From MGBC131033 sp910585655 (GTDB taxonomy: Bacteria > Bacillota > Clostridia > Lachnospirales > Lachnospiraceae), in NCBI GenBank assembly GCA_949502025.1, contig CATBCG010000044.1, forward strand, positions 1 to 19,829: a DNA stretch of 19,829 bases. The letters run 5' to 3'. Positions 1 to 6,263 of this stretch are shown here, piece by piece (position 1 is the first letter of the stretch; each line of letters starts with the position of its first letter). The position numbers were made by a program, and so were the translations under genes. The notes under the pieces were generated by a model. That model made no database searches. It saw only the letters and a program-made list of their open reading frames with translations, and had not been told where the DNA came from.

Positions 1-133
1 GACCAGAGCTTTGCCTAAAGCTTTCTTCAGATTCCACCTCACGATGGACACCCTTGCTCTTGGCTATACACTTCCCACTACCAGGGCGTGTTACGGACTT
101 TCACCGATTAGATTGCGCCCATACTGGGCGCAC
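1..133 (-). mobile_element. 5' end of a group II intron (runs off the left edge)
   Basis: Read on the minus strand, the segment begins with GTGCGCCC at position 133, the conserved 5' start of bacterial group II introns. It continues with a GTGAAAGTCCG-type stretch, then AAGGGTGTCCATCGTGAGG and a TCTGAAG stretch, which I recognise from domain I of introns common in gut Clostridia. Only the first ~133 nt lie inside the window. The rest of the ribozyme and any reverse transcriptase/maturase ORF would be further left and cannot be seen. The 5' exon is the terminator at 134-164. Confidence 0.82.
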
Positions 134-164
134 CAAAAAATGGATTGAGCGCCAACTCAATCCA
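134..164 (-). terminator. Rho-independent terminator used as intron insertion site
   Basis: On the minus strand a 9-bp stem (TGGATTGAG at 164-156 with CTCAATCCA at 149-141) and a 6-nt loop are followed by TTTTTTG, and the intron 5' end follows at once. The T-tract is only on the minus strand, so it would stop transcription coming from the right. No minus-strand gene is now present there, so this is probably the terminator of a displaced gene. Insertion right behind terminator stems is the known habit of group IIC introns. Confidence 0.75.
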
Positions 165-321
165 AGCATTGTTAATGACCGATAGATGATTAACAACATT
201 CCATATTTAATATATCATCTATTAATCCTGTTTGCAAGCCTAAACAAAAGTTCGATTTATTACAAATAGGTCATTTTTGTTTAATTATAGATATTAAATA
301 AAATTCAGAAAGGAATAGTAG
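165..321 (+). promoter_or_regulatory. AT-rich leader of the CBASS operon with overlapping inverted repeats
   Basis: This non-coding stretch holds two overlapping inverted repeats: TTGTTAAT (169-176) with ATTAACAA (189-196), and ATAGATGAT (182-190) with ATCATCTAT (214-222). They could be operator sites or alternative leader hairpins. I see no sigma-A promoter with two good hexamers. The ribosome binding site AGAAAGGA (308-315) precedes the ATG at 322. Confidence 0.4.
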
Positions 322-1536
322 ATGAATAATAGGAATGTAAGAGAGCAGGATATTTTAAAATTAATTAAAGGATTGGATATAACTCCAACAATGTATGAAA
401 ATGCAACGGAGAAATATCTGGCAATAGGTACATATCTTCAGGAGCAGGGGTTAGAATGTGAAATTTTTCCGCAGGGTTCTTTTAGTCTTGGGACTGTTGT
501 TCGTCCATATAGAGAGTCAAAAGAAGTAGATTATGATTTGGATTTCATTTGTTGCCTTAATGAAGATAAGGAGTTGACAACTGCGCGTTATGTAAAGAAT
601 ATTGTAAAAGAAACGTTGTGCAACTCTGAGGTTTATAAAGAACGATTGGAGCAAATAGAGTGGGATAAATGCTGGACTATCAAGTATGCGGAAATTAATG
701 GCGTAGGGTTTAATATTGATATTGTACCAGCGGTTCCGGAATCAGAAGAAATAATCCAGGAATTAAAAGGTATAAATTTATGTAGTGATGATGCAGATTT
801 AGCGGTGGCTATTACTAATAAACGAGGAGAGTCATATCATTGGTTTACGAGTAATCCGCATGCATATAAGAATTGGTTTGAAAGAATCAACAGACCCTTT
901 TTGGAATTTGAAAGGGAAACACGTCGAAAAATTCTTTTGGAAAAGAGCAGGACAGTATATAATAGTATTGAAGAAATTCCAAAAGGAATGGAGCGTTCTG
1001 CCCTACAGAGAGTTATTCAAATCTTAAAACATCATAGAGATGTATATTACTGTAGGATTAAGAAAGAAAGTCTGAAACCTACTTCTGCTATTATAACAAC
1101 TATATGTGCGGAGATAGCGCAAAATATGAATTATTCATTAGGCGTATTTGAATTGTTGCAGGCAATTGTTAACGATTTTGAAATTTATGGGGAAAATCAG
1201 GTTTTAACAGAAGAACAATTTATGAGACAATATGAAAATAAAACTATAATTCAAAAACGTAATGGCAAGTGGTATATTATGAATCCGGTCAACCCAATGG
1301 ATAATTTGGCAGATTCTTGGAACAGTGAAGCACAAAAAGCCAATGTCTTTTTTACATGGGTTAAAGCAATAAAACGCGATTATGTAGAATCATTGCAATA
1401 TGAAGATAACGATTTTGTGGCATTACTTGAGAATTATTTTGGGAGTGATTATGTAAAGAAAAGTATTGATTTGAAAAAATATAAAAATGAAGCACCTCAG
1501 ATTATTACAAGTACGCCTAAACCTTGGAGAAATTAG
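322..1536 (+). CDS. CBASS CD-NTase (cGAS/DncV-like nucleotidyltransferase)
   Basis: Probable signal-generating enzyme of a CBASS antiphage operon, which would make a cyclic di- or trinucleotide when phage infection is sensed. The 404-residue protein shows the pol-beta-type nucleotidyltransferase core: a GS motif at residues 52-53 in PQGSFSLGT, an acidic triplet D70/D72/D74 in EVDYDLDF, and a third metal-binding Asp at D133 in NIDIVPA. The long helical remainder fits the OAS1-C-like half of CD-NTases. The start is set by an AGAAAGGA ribosome binding site 6 nt upstream. The next two genes follow with gaps of 3 and 1 nt, so this is one operon with an E2-like and a two-TM effector gene, the partners expected for type II-short CBASS. 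The exact CD-NTase clade and nucleotide product cannot be read from sequence alone. Base composition is visibly more AT-rich than in the genes right of the tRNA, consistent with transfer. Confidence 0.85.
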   Translation: MNNRNVREQDILKLIKGLDITPTMYENATEKYLAIGTYLQEQGLECEIFPQGSFSLGTVVRPYRESKEVDYDLDFICCLNEDKELTTARYVKNIVKETLCNSEVYKERLEQIEWDKCWTIKYAEINGVGFNIDIVPAVPESEEIIQELKGINLCSDDADLAVAITNKRGESYHWFTSNPHAYKNWFERINRPFLEFERETRRKILLEKSRTVYNSIEEIPKGMERSALQRVIQILKHHRDVYYCRIKKESLKPTSAIITTICAEIAQNMNYSLGVFELLQAIVNDFEIYGENQVLTEEQFMRQYENKTIIQKRNGKWYIMNPVNPMDNLADSWNSEAQKANVFFTWVKAIKRDYVESLQYEDNDFVALLENYFGSDYVKKSIDLKKYKNEAPQIITSTPKPWRN

Positions 1537-1539
1537 GCC

Positions 1540-2193
1540 ATGGAAAATTGTAAGCAAAATATTGGTATTGAAAATATGAAAAGGAAATATCCTTCTTTAG
1601 AGTATGTTCAGCAGGATAATGAATGTATATTCGTAGGGGAGCTTGTTCTTAATCATGCATATAATGATGTTCGTATGACTGGTAAGTTTGATATTGAAAT
1701 AGTAGTGCCAAGGGATTTCCCCTTGGCACTACCAACAGTAAAAGAGCTGTCAAATTGTATAGATGATTCATATACACATCGATATCCCAATGGTTATTTA
1801 TGCCTTGCTTCTAATTTGGAGTTGAAAATGCATATCAGCAAGAATCATGATATTAGCGTTTTTGTTGATAAATATGTGATTCCATATTTATATACTTATA
1901 AATACTTTAAAGAATATGGGACATATCCATATGGTGAGCGCTCGCATGGTACGATGGGGGATTTAGAGTATCTGAAAGATTTATTTTGTGTAGATAATTG
2001 GAAACAGGTTTGTAATATTATGATGTTTATCATTCAATCGAATTATAGAGGGCATTTTTTATGTCCGTGTGGCAGTGAAAAACGTATACGGAATTGCCAT
2101 GGAGGTATACTTAGGGATATGATTGAGGCGGGACTCCGTGAGGATTGTGTGGAAATCATGAAAAAATTATTAGAAGTGTATAGGAAGGGATAA
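1540..2193 (+). CDS. Stand-alone E2-like (UBC-fold) CBASS protein with C-terminal SEC-C-type zinc motif
   Basis: Likely regulator of the adjacent CD-NTase. In type II CBASS, ubiquitin-transfer-like enzymes attach the CD-NTase C-terminus to target molecules and thereby activate it; short systems have only an E2-like protein without E1 and JAB partners. The 217-residue sequence carries an E2 core with VPRDFPLALPTV (residues 57-68, like the proline-rich strand of UBC folds), then H80, N84 and the candidate catalytic C88 in HRYPNGYLCLAS. Near the C-terminus, CPCGSEKRIRNCHG (residues 175-188) has the CxC...CH spacing of a SEC-C zinc motif. The gene lies 3 nt after the CD-NTase stop and 1 nt before the effector, with a GGAG 10 nt ahead of the ATG. 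The catalytic assignment rests on motif position only. Confidence 0.8.
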   Translation: MENCKQNIGIENMKRKYPSLEYVQQDNECIFVGELVLNHAYNDVRMTGKFDIEIVVPRDFPLALPTVKELSNCIDDSYTHRYPNGYLCLASNLELKMHISKNHDISVFVDKYVIPYLYTYKYFKEYGTYPYGERSHGTMGDLEYLKDLFCVDNWKQVCNIMMFIIQSNYRGHFLCPCGSEKRIRNCHGGILRDMIEAGLREDCVEIMKKLLEVYRKG

Positions 2194-2194
2194 T

Positions 2195-2722
2195 ATGGAG
2201 CATGTAATTAAACAATTAAAACAAATTCGAACAGATGCCGTATTAGGAAAGAAAAAGCATTATAATGCGGCAGATAGAAAGAGGAAATACGATAAATATG
2301 TATCAATAGGGCAGATAGTGATAAATGCACTTACAGGAACAGCATTACTTCCTGTAGTATTTGGTGAAGGAAATAAGATTGCTGAAATTGCAGCACTTTT
2401 GTTAGCGATTACAGCTATGATATTATCAGGTGTGCAAAAAAAACAAGATTATGAAAAACAAGCACAGGGTAATACTGAGGTTGCAGACATGTATTTGGAT
2501 ATAGCAAAACGAACCAATTTCACCCTTTGTATGATAGCCGATGGCATAATATCAAATGAGGATGTAGCAAAACGAACAGAAGAACTTCTTGGCAGAATTG
2601 ATCAGGCAAATAAATTGGGAGCGCAGTTTTCTACAAATAATAAAGATTATCAAATGGCTAGAGATGGTATTTCAAATGGAGAAGAAGATTATACGGAAGA
2701 GGATTTAGGGCTATGGGAATAG
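2195..2722 (+). CDS. Two-TM SLATT-like CBASS effector
   Basis: Probable membrane effector of the CBASS operon, thought to bind the cyclic nucleotide and permeabilise the inner membrane so that the infected cell dies before phage release. The 175-residue protein has a basic N-terminal helix (residues 1-35), two hydrophobic segments at about 37-57 and 62-81 separated by a short turn, then a long polar helical region (about 82-150) and an acidic tail. That is the layout of SLATT-type 2TM effectors found beside SMODS/CD-NTase genes. It starts 1 nt after the preceding stop with AGGAAGGGA as ribosome binding site, so expression should be coupled. I see no enzymatic motif. The SLATT label comes from topology and context rather than a diagnostic signature. 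Confidence 0.72.
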   Translation: MEHVIKQLKQIRTDAVLGKKKHYNAADRKRKYDKYVSIGQIVINALTGTALLPVVFGEGNKIAEIAALLLAITAMILSGVQKKQDYEKQAQGNTEVADMYLDIAKRTNFTLCMIADGIISNEDVAKRTEELLGRIDQANKLGAQFSTNNKDYQMARDGISNGEEDYTEEDLGLWE

Positions 2723-2774
2723 GAAAAGAAAATGAATAGATATTGGATATTATTAAAAGGAATAATACTGCATT

Positions 2775-2802
2775 GAGCATGGAAAAACGCCATGCTCTTT
2801 TT
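2775..2802 (+). terminator. Terminator of the CBASS operon
   Basis: Stem GAGCATGG (2775-2782) pairs with CCATGCTC (2790-2797) around a 7-nt loop and is followed by TTTTT. It lies 52 nt after the last CBASS stop. Confidence 0.88.
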
Positions 2803-2821
2803 ATATGATAGGAAAGTTCTC
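2803..2821. repeat. Dispersed repeat half-site (copy 1 of 3)
   Basis: ATATGATAGGAAAGTTCTC is identical to 5655-5673. Its core ATGATAGGAAAGTTC is also one arm of the perfect palindrome at 5519-5555. Here only one arm remains and the sequence then enters the IS91-family element, so the element may have inserted at the GTTC within the repeat. Confidence 0.7.
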
Positions 2822-2854
2822 TGTAGGAAGACAAGGAAATCAATAAGATCGCAA

Positions 2855-2876
2855 AAGCCCGCCAAAAGGCGGGCTT
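2855..2876 (-). terminator. Terminator hairpin at the IS91 3' end
   Basis: AAGCCCGCC (2855-2863) pairs perfectly with GGCGGGCTT (2868-2876) around AAAA. On the minus strand a short TTTTGC tail follows. It can end the transposase/small-ORF transcript and may double as the subterminal hairpin typical of IS91 replication origins. Confidence 0.7.
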
Positions 2877-2895
2877 GGCAAAACAGATGATAACA

Positions 2896-3072
2896 TCAGA
2901 AGAGGTAGAACCCTTCTTCTGGCTCATCACCGAAATCGTCCTTTTCCGTCAGAAAATAGTGCATGTCCAAAAGGTCAGAATCGGTCATGTCTCTGACCAG
3001 TGCAGGGGTCATCCCTTCCGGAGGATTTTGGAGATAGGTTTGCCGGAGTTCCTTGAGGAATTGTTTGTTCAT
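2896..3072 (-). CDS. 58-aa conserved-type ORF accompanying the IS91 transposase
   Basis: A small acidic protein beginning MNKQFLKELRQTYL and ending in an acidic and aromatic tail (EPEEGFYLF). The start is fixed by AGGAGG 9 nt before the ATG on the minus strand; an upstream in-frame ATG at 3144 would overlap the transposase end and has no comparable site. It follows the transposase stop by 56 nt on the same strand and precedes the terminator hairpin, so it is co-transcribed with the transposase and travels with the element. No function is recognisable. A role as transposition accessory or regulator is only a guess from position. Confidence 0.65.
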   Translation of the reverse strand: MNKQFLKELRQTYLQNPPEGMTPALVRDMTDSDLLDMHYFLTEKDDFGDEPEEGFYLF

Positions 3073-3128
3073 GTGCGAAAGCCTCCTGTCTGTTGATAAG
3101 TATAGTATGATACAGACAGGAGAAAAAA

Positions 3129-4313
3129 TCAAGAGGAACGGCATTTGGCTTTCCTCCTGGCTTTTGCCTTAGCCATCGTCCTTTCATAAAGTTCCTCAAG
3201 GGAGACTCTCTTGTGTTTAAAATACAGTTCAAGAAATGTCATGTTCTTTTTGCAGTTAGGGCATTGGAGCGGGTCATATCCAAAAGAAAGGAGAATCATC
3301 TCCCGCCATCTGTTAAAACTGCGGAGAAGGTTGTGTTTGGAAGGATGGACGGCTCTACCGTCAGGAGAGGGGTCATTCGCCCTGTGCCGTGCATAAAGCC
3401 CATAGTAGCGTGTCATCTTAAAATTCCATTCCGGGATATGCTGAATCAGGAGCTTTATGAAGTCGATGGCAGGGATCGTTTTCTGTACCAAAACGTTGTC
3501 TTCATGCCTGTTATAATGGAACGTGACCATTTCCCCGTCATAGGAGTCAATGCGGGAAAGTGCAATAACAGGGCGCCCCAGGTAACGGCTGATATAGGAA
3601 ATGACGGTATTGGCGTTGGAAAGAGAGGGTTTTGCATAGACATAAAAGCCATTTTTATCTTTACGGTAAATAAGGGCTTTGGTCTTTTTGAAGGAAGAGC
3701 CAATCCTTTTTTCCATTTCATGGAGAAGGACAGTCTGGAAAGCCTTGCGCAGGTAAGCATAATTGAAATGCTTTACAGAGCGCCAGAAGCCTTTGTCAGA
3801 AAAGCCACCCTCTGTGATGAGGCAGTGAATATGTGGATTCCATTCCAGTGGTCGTCCAAAGGTATGGAGGACACAAAGAAAGCCAGGTACAAAGTTCTCG
3901 GACTTGTTGATCTTATAGAACATGTGTAATACAACACTGCGGACAGCCTGGAAAAGGCAGTCCAGAAGGGAGCGGTCTTCCAGGAAGAAATGCCGGAGTT
4001 CCTCATCAATGGTAAAGACGCAGTGGCGGTGATGGCAGCGCAGAAGCTGGAAGGACATGGAGGTGGAACGCTCCTGGCAGTACTTTACACCACAAGTAGG
4101 GCAGAAGCGGCTTTTGCAGCGGAAAGGAACGAACTTCCTGTTCCCACAGTGGGAGCAAGCATACAGGGCTCCACCGAAGGAAGGGTCGCCACAGTTGATC
4201 ATCTTTTCGATGTTCTCCAGTTCAACAGCTCTGGGATGGAGGGTATATTGAATTATTTCATAGTTGTCTTTAAAAATCTCTTGTAGGATGTTCATGAGAT
4301 TATTATGCAACAA
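3129..4313 (-). CDS. IS91-family Y2 HUH transposase
   Basis: Rolling-circle transposase that nicks one strand at the origin end of the element through a tyrosine-DNA intermediate. In the 394-residue protein an N-terminal zinc-binding region has cysteines at 53, 56, 66, 71, 74 and 79. The metal-binding HUH motif is H161-I-H163 in WNPHIHCLITEGG, and the paired catalytic tyrosines are Y240 and Y244 in YISRYLGRPV. A further CPNC pair sits at 351-354, and the C-terminus is basic. Length and motif order fit intact IS91-family transposases, and I see no frameshift. The start is uncertain: TTG at 4313 gives the longest frame, while ATG at 4295 (MNILQEIF) is equally plausible, and neither has a good ribosome binding site. 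The coding strand is less AT-rich than the CBASS genes to its left. Confidence 0.9.
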   Translation of the reverse strand: MLHNNLMNILQEIFKDNYEIIQYTLHPRAVELENIEKMINCGDPSFGGALYACSHCGNRKFVPFRCKSRFCPTCGVKYCQERSTSMSFQLLRCHHRHCVFTIDEELRHFFLEDRSLLDCLFQAVRSVVLHMFYKINKSENFVPGFLCVLHTFGRPLEWNPHIHCLITEGGFSDKGFWRSVKHFNYAYLRKAFQTVLLHEMEKRIGSSFKKTKALIYRKDKNGFYVYAKPSLSNANTVISYISRYLGRPVIALSRIDSYDGEMVTFHYNRHEDNVLVQKTIPAIDFIKLLIQHIPEWNFKMTRYYGLYARHRANDPSPDGRAVHPSKHNLLRSFNRWREMILLSFGYDPLQCPNCKKNMTFLELYFKHKRVSLEELYERTMAKAKARRKAKCRSS

Positions 4314-4331
4314 ATACGGCTGAAAAGCAAT

Positions 4332-4354
4332 CCCCCCTCAAAGATTGAGGGGGG
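4332..4354. repeat. Perfect C/G-rich hairpin near the IS91 5' end
   Basis: CCCCCCTCAA (4332-4341) pairs with TTGAGGGGGG (4345-4354) around a 3-nt loop, immediately upstream of the transposase. A second small hairpin follows (GTGCC 4372-4376, GGCAC 4380-4384, then TTTTT), which reads as a weak plus-strand terminator. The first may belong to the terminus of the IS or shield the transposase from outside transcription. Confidence 0.55.
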
Positions 4355-4408
4355 GGGTAGGGGGAGCTGATGTGCCGAAGGCACTTTTTCACATAAGAGT
4401 TTCTGCAA

Positions 4409-4675
4409 TCAAAACTGTTTTAAGATGTCGTGATGACCTACATCCACCAGGATAATCATTTTGTCGCCCTCATAGTACCAAATAATACGAATATCCATAT
4501 TAACACTGCACTCAAACAGATCTGTGGTTCCTTGAATCCGTTTGGTATGTAGCGATGGATGGGAGGGGTTCTGTGCCAAGAGTTCCAGCTTATTTTTTAA
4601 CTGCTTCTTTTCTTGTGTGGTCAGCTCTTTAAAATGTTTCTGAAACCGTGGTGTAAAGGTAAATTCGTATGCCAT
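4409..4675 (-). CDS. RelE/ParE-family toxin
   Basis: Probable type II toxin, an mRNA interferase acting at the ribosome or a gyrase poison; the superfamily includes both. The 88-residue basic protein starts MAYEFTFTPRFQKHF. It then has a two-helix N-terminal part rich in Lys (about residues 10-38) and a beta-sheet half ending VGHHDILKQF. R63 in DIRIIWYY and H81/H82 near the C-terminus sit where RelE/YafQ-type enzymes carry catalytic basic residues. The ATG at 4675 overlaps the antitoxin stop by one base (TGATG) and has GGAGG 7 nt upstream, so translation is coupled; a TTG one codon earlier is less likely. The partner is an AbrB/MazE-type protein rather than RelB or Phd. Confidence 0.85.
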   Translation of the reverse strand: MAYEFTFTPRFQKHFKELTTQEKKQLKNKLELLAQNPSHPSLHTKRIQGTTDLFECSVNMDIRIIWYYEGDKMIILVDVGHHDILKQF

Positions 4676-4935
4676 CAATCTGCCTCCAACTTATCAAACA
4701 GGGCGTCTACACTGTCAAAGACAGGCTGCTCTCCAGAGGCTAGTTTTGACTTTATATCACAGATTTCTTCTTTTAATTCATTTAGATATTTCTTGGGATA
4801 GACAGCGACCGGCATAAGGCAGATGAAACCGTCCTTTTCAAAGACGTCTAGTTTGTCGCCTTCTGACAGACCAAGTTTTACAATGATTTCTTTTGGAATG
4901 GTAATCTGTGCTTTCTGACGAAGTTCTGCCAGCAT
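4675..4935 (-). CDS. AbrB/MazE/SpoVT-type antitoxin
   Basis: Antitoxin and likely autorepressor of the toxin gene that follows it. The N-terminal ~45 residues are a swapped-hairpin DNA-binding domain: LRQKAQITIPKEI at residues 5-17, then LGLSEGDKLDVFEKDGFICL. The remaining ~40 residues form an acidic helical tail (KYLNELKEEICDIKSKLASG) that would bind the toxin. The length of 86 residues is normal for the family. AAGGAG is well placed before the ATG at 4935. The gene precedes and overlaps the toxin by one base, the usual antitoxin-first order. Confidence 0.87.
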   Translation of the reverse strand: MLAELRQKAQITIPKEIIVKLGLSEGDKLDVFEKDGFICLMPVAVYPKKYLNELKEEICDIKSKLASGEQPVFDSVDALFDKLEAD

Positions 4936-4970
4936 AATAACATCTCCTTTTCTTGTTTATTTTCTTGAGT

Positions 4971-5079
4971 TTTAGGTATAGGAGTATACTTAAAAAGTGT
5001 TTGAAGATAAAATTTTAAGTCAAGTGAGAAATTCCAACTTTCTTACCTATAGTATATCTGGTTTTACAGGAATATGCAA
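4971..5079 (-). promoter_or_regulatory. Promoter and likely operators of the toxin-antitoxin operon
   Basis: On the minus strand TTGCAT (5079-5074), a 17-nt spacer and TATACT (5056-5051) form a good sigma-A promoter, giving a leader of about 110 nt. Two related sites could bind the AbrB-type antitoxin: TACCTATAGTATA (5044-5056), covering the -10, and GTATAGGAGTATAC (4976-4989) in the leader. Confidence 0.6.
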
Positions 5080-5414
5080 GGAAAAATGTTTTCTATTCAA
5101 AATTGTAGGTTTATCATCACATGTATTCTAATCCTACAAAAAGAATTTCAAAAACATCAATTTTCCTCTTGCCAAATGAGGAAAGTTGTGTTAATATATT
5201 AGTCGTCAGGTTACTGGTCAGATAGTAGCCGAATAAAATGATAAAATATCCCTTGATTGCGATTTGAACATAACCTTCTATCAAAGAGATTTTATAGTAT
5301 GTAACCATGTCAACGGTAGAGGGGAAATATAGCTACTGACTGTAGTATTGCAAATTCGAGTTGTCTTTGGGGAGTTTTAGCAGTAAAAGTACTTTAGATA
5401 ATCACATAGGATCT
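5080..5414. other. Gene-free stretch upstream of tRNA-Cys
   Basis: About 335 bp of AT-rich DNA between the toxin-antitoxin promoter and the tRNA. The only open frame (minus strand, 63 codons, 5117-5308) is low-complexity, has no convincing ribosome binding site and resembles nothing I know. The region could contain decayed coding DNA, and the tRNA promoter must lie at its right end. Confidence 0.5.
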
Positions 5415-5485
5415 GGCGACGTAGCCAAGCGGTAAGGCGTGGGTCTGCAACACCCTGATCACCGGTCCGAATCCGGTCGTCGCCT
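5415..5485 (+). tRNA. tRNA-Cys(GCA)
   Basis: A 71-nt cloverleaf. The acceptor stem GGCGACG (5415-5421) pairs with CGTCGCC (5478-5484), with discriminator T5485 and no encoded CCA. The D-arm AGCCAAGCGGTAAGGC, anticodon GCA at 5447-5449, and a T-arm with CCGGTCCGAATCCGG complete it. A terminator follows six bases later, so it is a single-tRNA transcript. Confidence 0.95.
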
Positions 5486-5490
5486 TAAAA

Positions 5491-5518
5491 AACCCTGATT
5501 TTTTTTCAGGGTTTTTTT
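5491..5518 (+). terminator. Terminator of tRNA-Cys
   Basis: AACCCTGA (5491-5498) pairs with TCAGGGTT (5506-5513) around a T-rich loop and is followed by seven Ts. Confidence 0.9.
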
Positions 5519-5700
5519 GTATGATAGGAAAGTTCGGAGAACTTTCCTATCATACAAAAGCCCTCCGGGGGATGCGCACTTCGCGCCTAAGGAAAATGTC
5601 TGCTGACGCAGACGCGCTCCGGCGCGAGAATTCCACTTTGTGGAATTCTTTCTCATATGATAGGAAAGTTCTCCGGGCGGGATGCACACTTGCGCGAATG
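5519..5700. repeat. Cluster of palindromic repeat modules
   Basis: Four hairpins stand in a row: a perfect 17-bp stem with 3-nt loop (5519-5535 with 5539-5555, arm core ATGATAGGAAAGTTC), GTCTGC/GCAGAC (5598-5613), CGCGC/GCGCG (5613-5626) and AGAATTCCAC/GTGGAATTCT (5627-5649). A second copy of the arm (5655-5673) follows. A sub-repeat with the pattern CTCCGGG..GGATGC.CACTT.GCGC occurs at 5563-5586 and 5671-5696. The same arm is found at 2803-2821. Short frames through it are low-complexity and unlikely to be genes. The remaining ~120 bp to 5822 show nothing recognisable. Confidence 0.8.
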
Positions 5701-5822
5701 GAGGATGTTGCCTTCCAGGCAGGAGTGTGCTGTGGTGGAGCGGCTGTGAAAACCAGGGATAGTTTTGGAAGTTGTATAAAATAAGGTTTAGAGATTCCGG
5801 GTGTATAAGCGGGAAAATACTC

Positions 5823-5851
5823 TTGATTTTTATAGCATTTTTGGTTAAAAT
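5823..5851 (+). promoter_or_regulatory. Probable promoter of the two-component operon
   Basis: TTGATT (5823-5828), a 17-nt spacer and TAAAAT (5846-5851) lie about 50 nt before the response-regulator start. Confidence 0.5.
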
Positions 5852-5903
5852 AAGAATCGCGAGGTTTTAAGGAATACCTAGTAATAAAACGGGAGGGACT
5901 TAC

Positions 5904-6263
5904 ATGAAAAAGTGTATTCTTGTTGTAGATGATGACAGCATGAATTTGACCAGAACAAAGATTATTCTGGGAAAAGAATATGACGTACTCACGGCAGAAT
6001 CGGGGATGGATGCGCTGATGAGTTTAAAGAGTACGAAAGTAGATATGGTTCTTCTGGATATTGATATGCCCGTAATGAACGGCATTGAAACCTTTGAGCA
6101 TATTAAAGTCTTTGCCCCAGAGATCCCGGTGATCTTTTTGACCGCATCAGGGCTGGAGGAGGACGTTCTTAGCGCTATCAAGCTGGGGGCGGTGAACTAT
6201 CTGAAAAAGCCGTATTATCCTCAGGAGCTGCTGAAACGGATTGCACAGGAGTTTGAGAAATGA
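5904..6263 (+). CDS. Single-domain response regulator (CheY-like receiver)
   Basis: A free-standing receiver domain of 119 residues that would take a phosphoryl group from a kinase or HPt domain and act by protein contact, since no output domain follows. Key residues are present: the acidic cluster D9-D10-D11, phosphoacceptor D52 in VLLDIDMPVMNG, T80 in FLTAS and the conserved K102-P103. GGGAGGG precedes the ATG. Its stop overlaps the start of the hybrid kinase by four bases (ATGA), so the two are translationally coupled and probably form one pathway. A shuttle role between the HPt domain of the next protein and another target is inference. Confidence 0.92.
   Translation: MKKCILVVDDDSMNLTRTKIILGKEYDVLTAESGMDALMSLKSTKVDMVLLDIDMPVMNGIETFEHIKVFAPEIPVIFLTASGLEEDVLSAIKLGAVNYLKKPYYPQELLKRIAQEFEK

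Larger units (their letters stand above)
2820..4370 (-). mobile_element. IS91-family insertion sequence (boundaries approximate)
   Basis: The element holds a Y2 HUH transposase gene and a short companion ORF on the minus strand, flanked by hairpins at 2855-2876 and 4332-4354. IS91 elements move by rolling-circle replication, have no terminal inverted repeats, make no target duplication and insert beside GAAC/CAAG-type tetranucleotides. GTTC (GAAC on the minus strand) at 2816-2819 is a fitting left junction on the side of the transposase 3' end. The right end is less clear and is placed just after the C/G-rich hairpin. Confidence 0.65.

Noticed and set aside
3213..3929. A 238-codon plus-strand frame inside the IS91 region
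   Set aside because: It lies fully antisense to the transposase, whose HUH, tyrosine and cysteine motifs prove the minus strand is coding, and it has no recognisable domain.
5117..5308. A 63-codon minus-strand frame before tRNA-Cys
   Set aside because: It is low-complexity with no convincing ribosome binding site and no family resemblance.
5415..5485. tRNA-Cys as attachment site of an integrative element covering the left accessory genes
   Set aside because: The accessory genes lie on the 5' side, no second copy of the tRNA 3' end is seen in the window, and there is no integrase.
5459..5784. Short frames on both strands over the hairpin cluster
   Set aside because: They run through tRNA, terminator and palindromic repeats, and their peptides are repeat translations.
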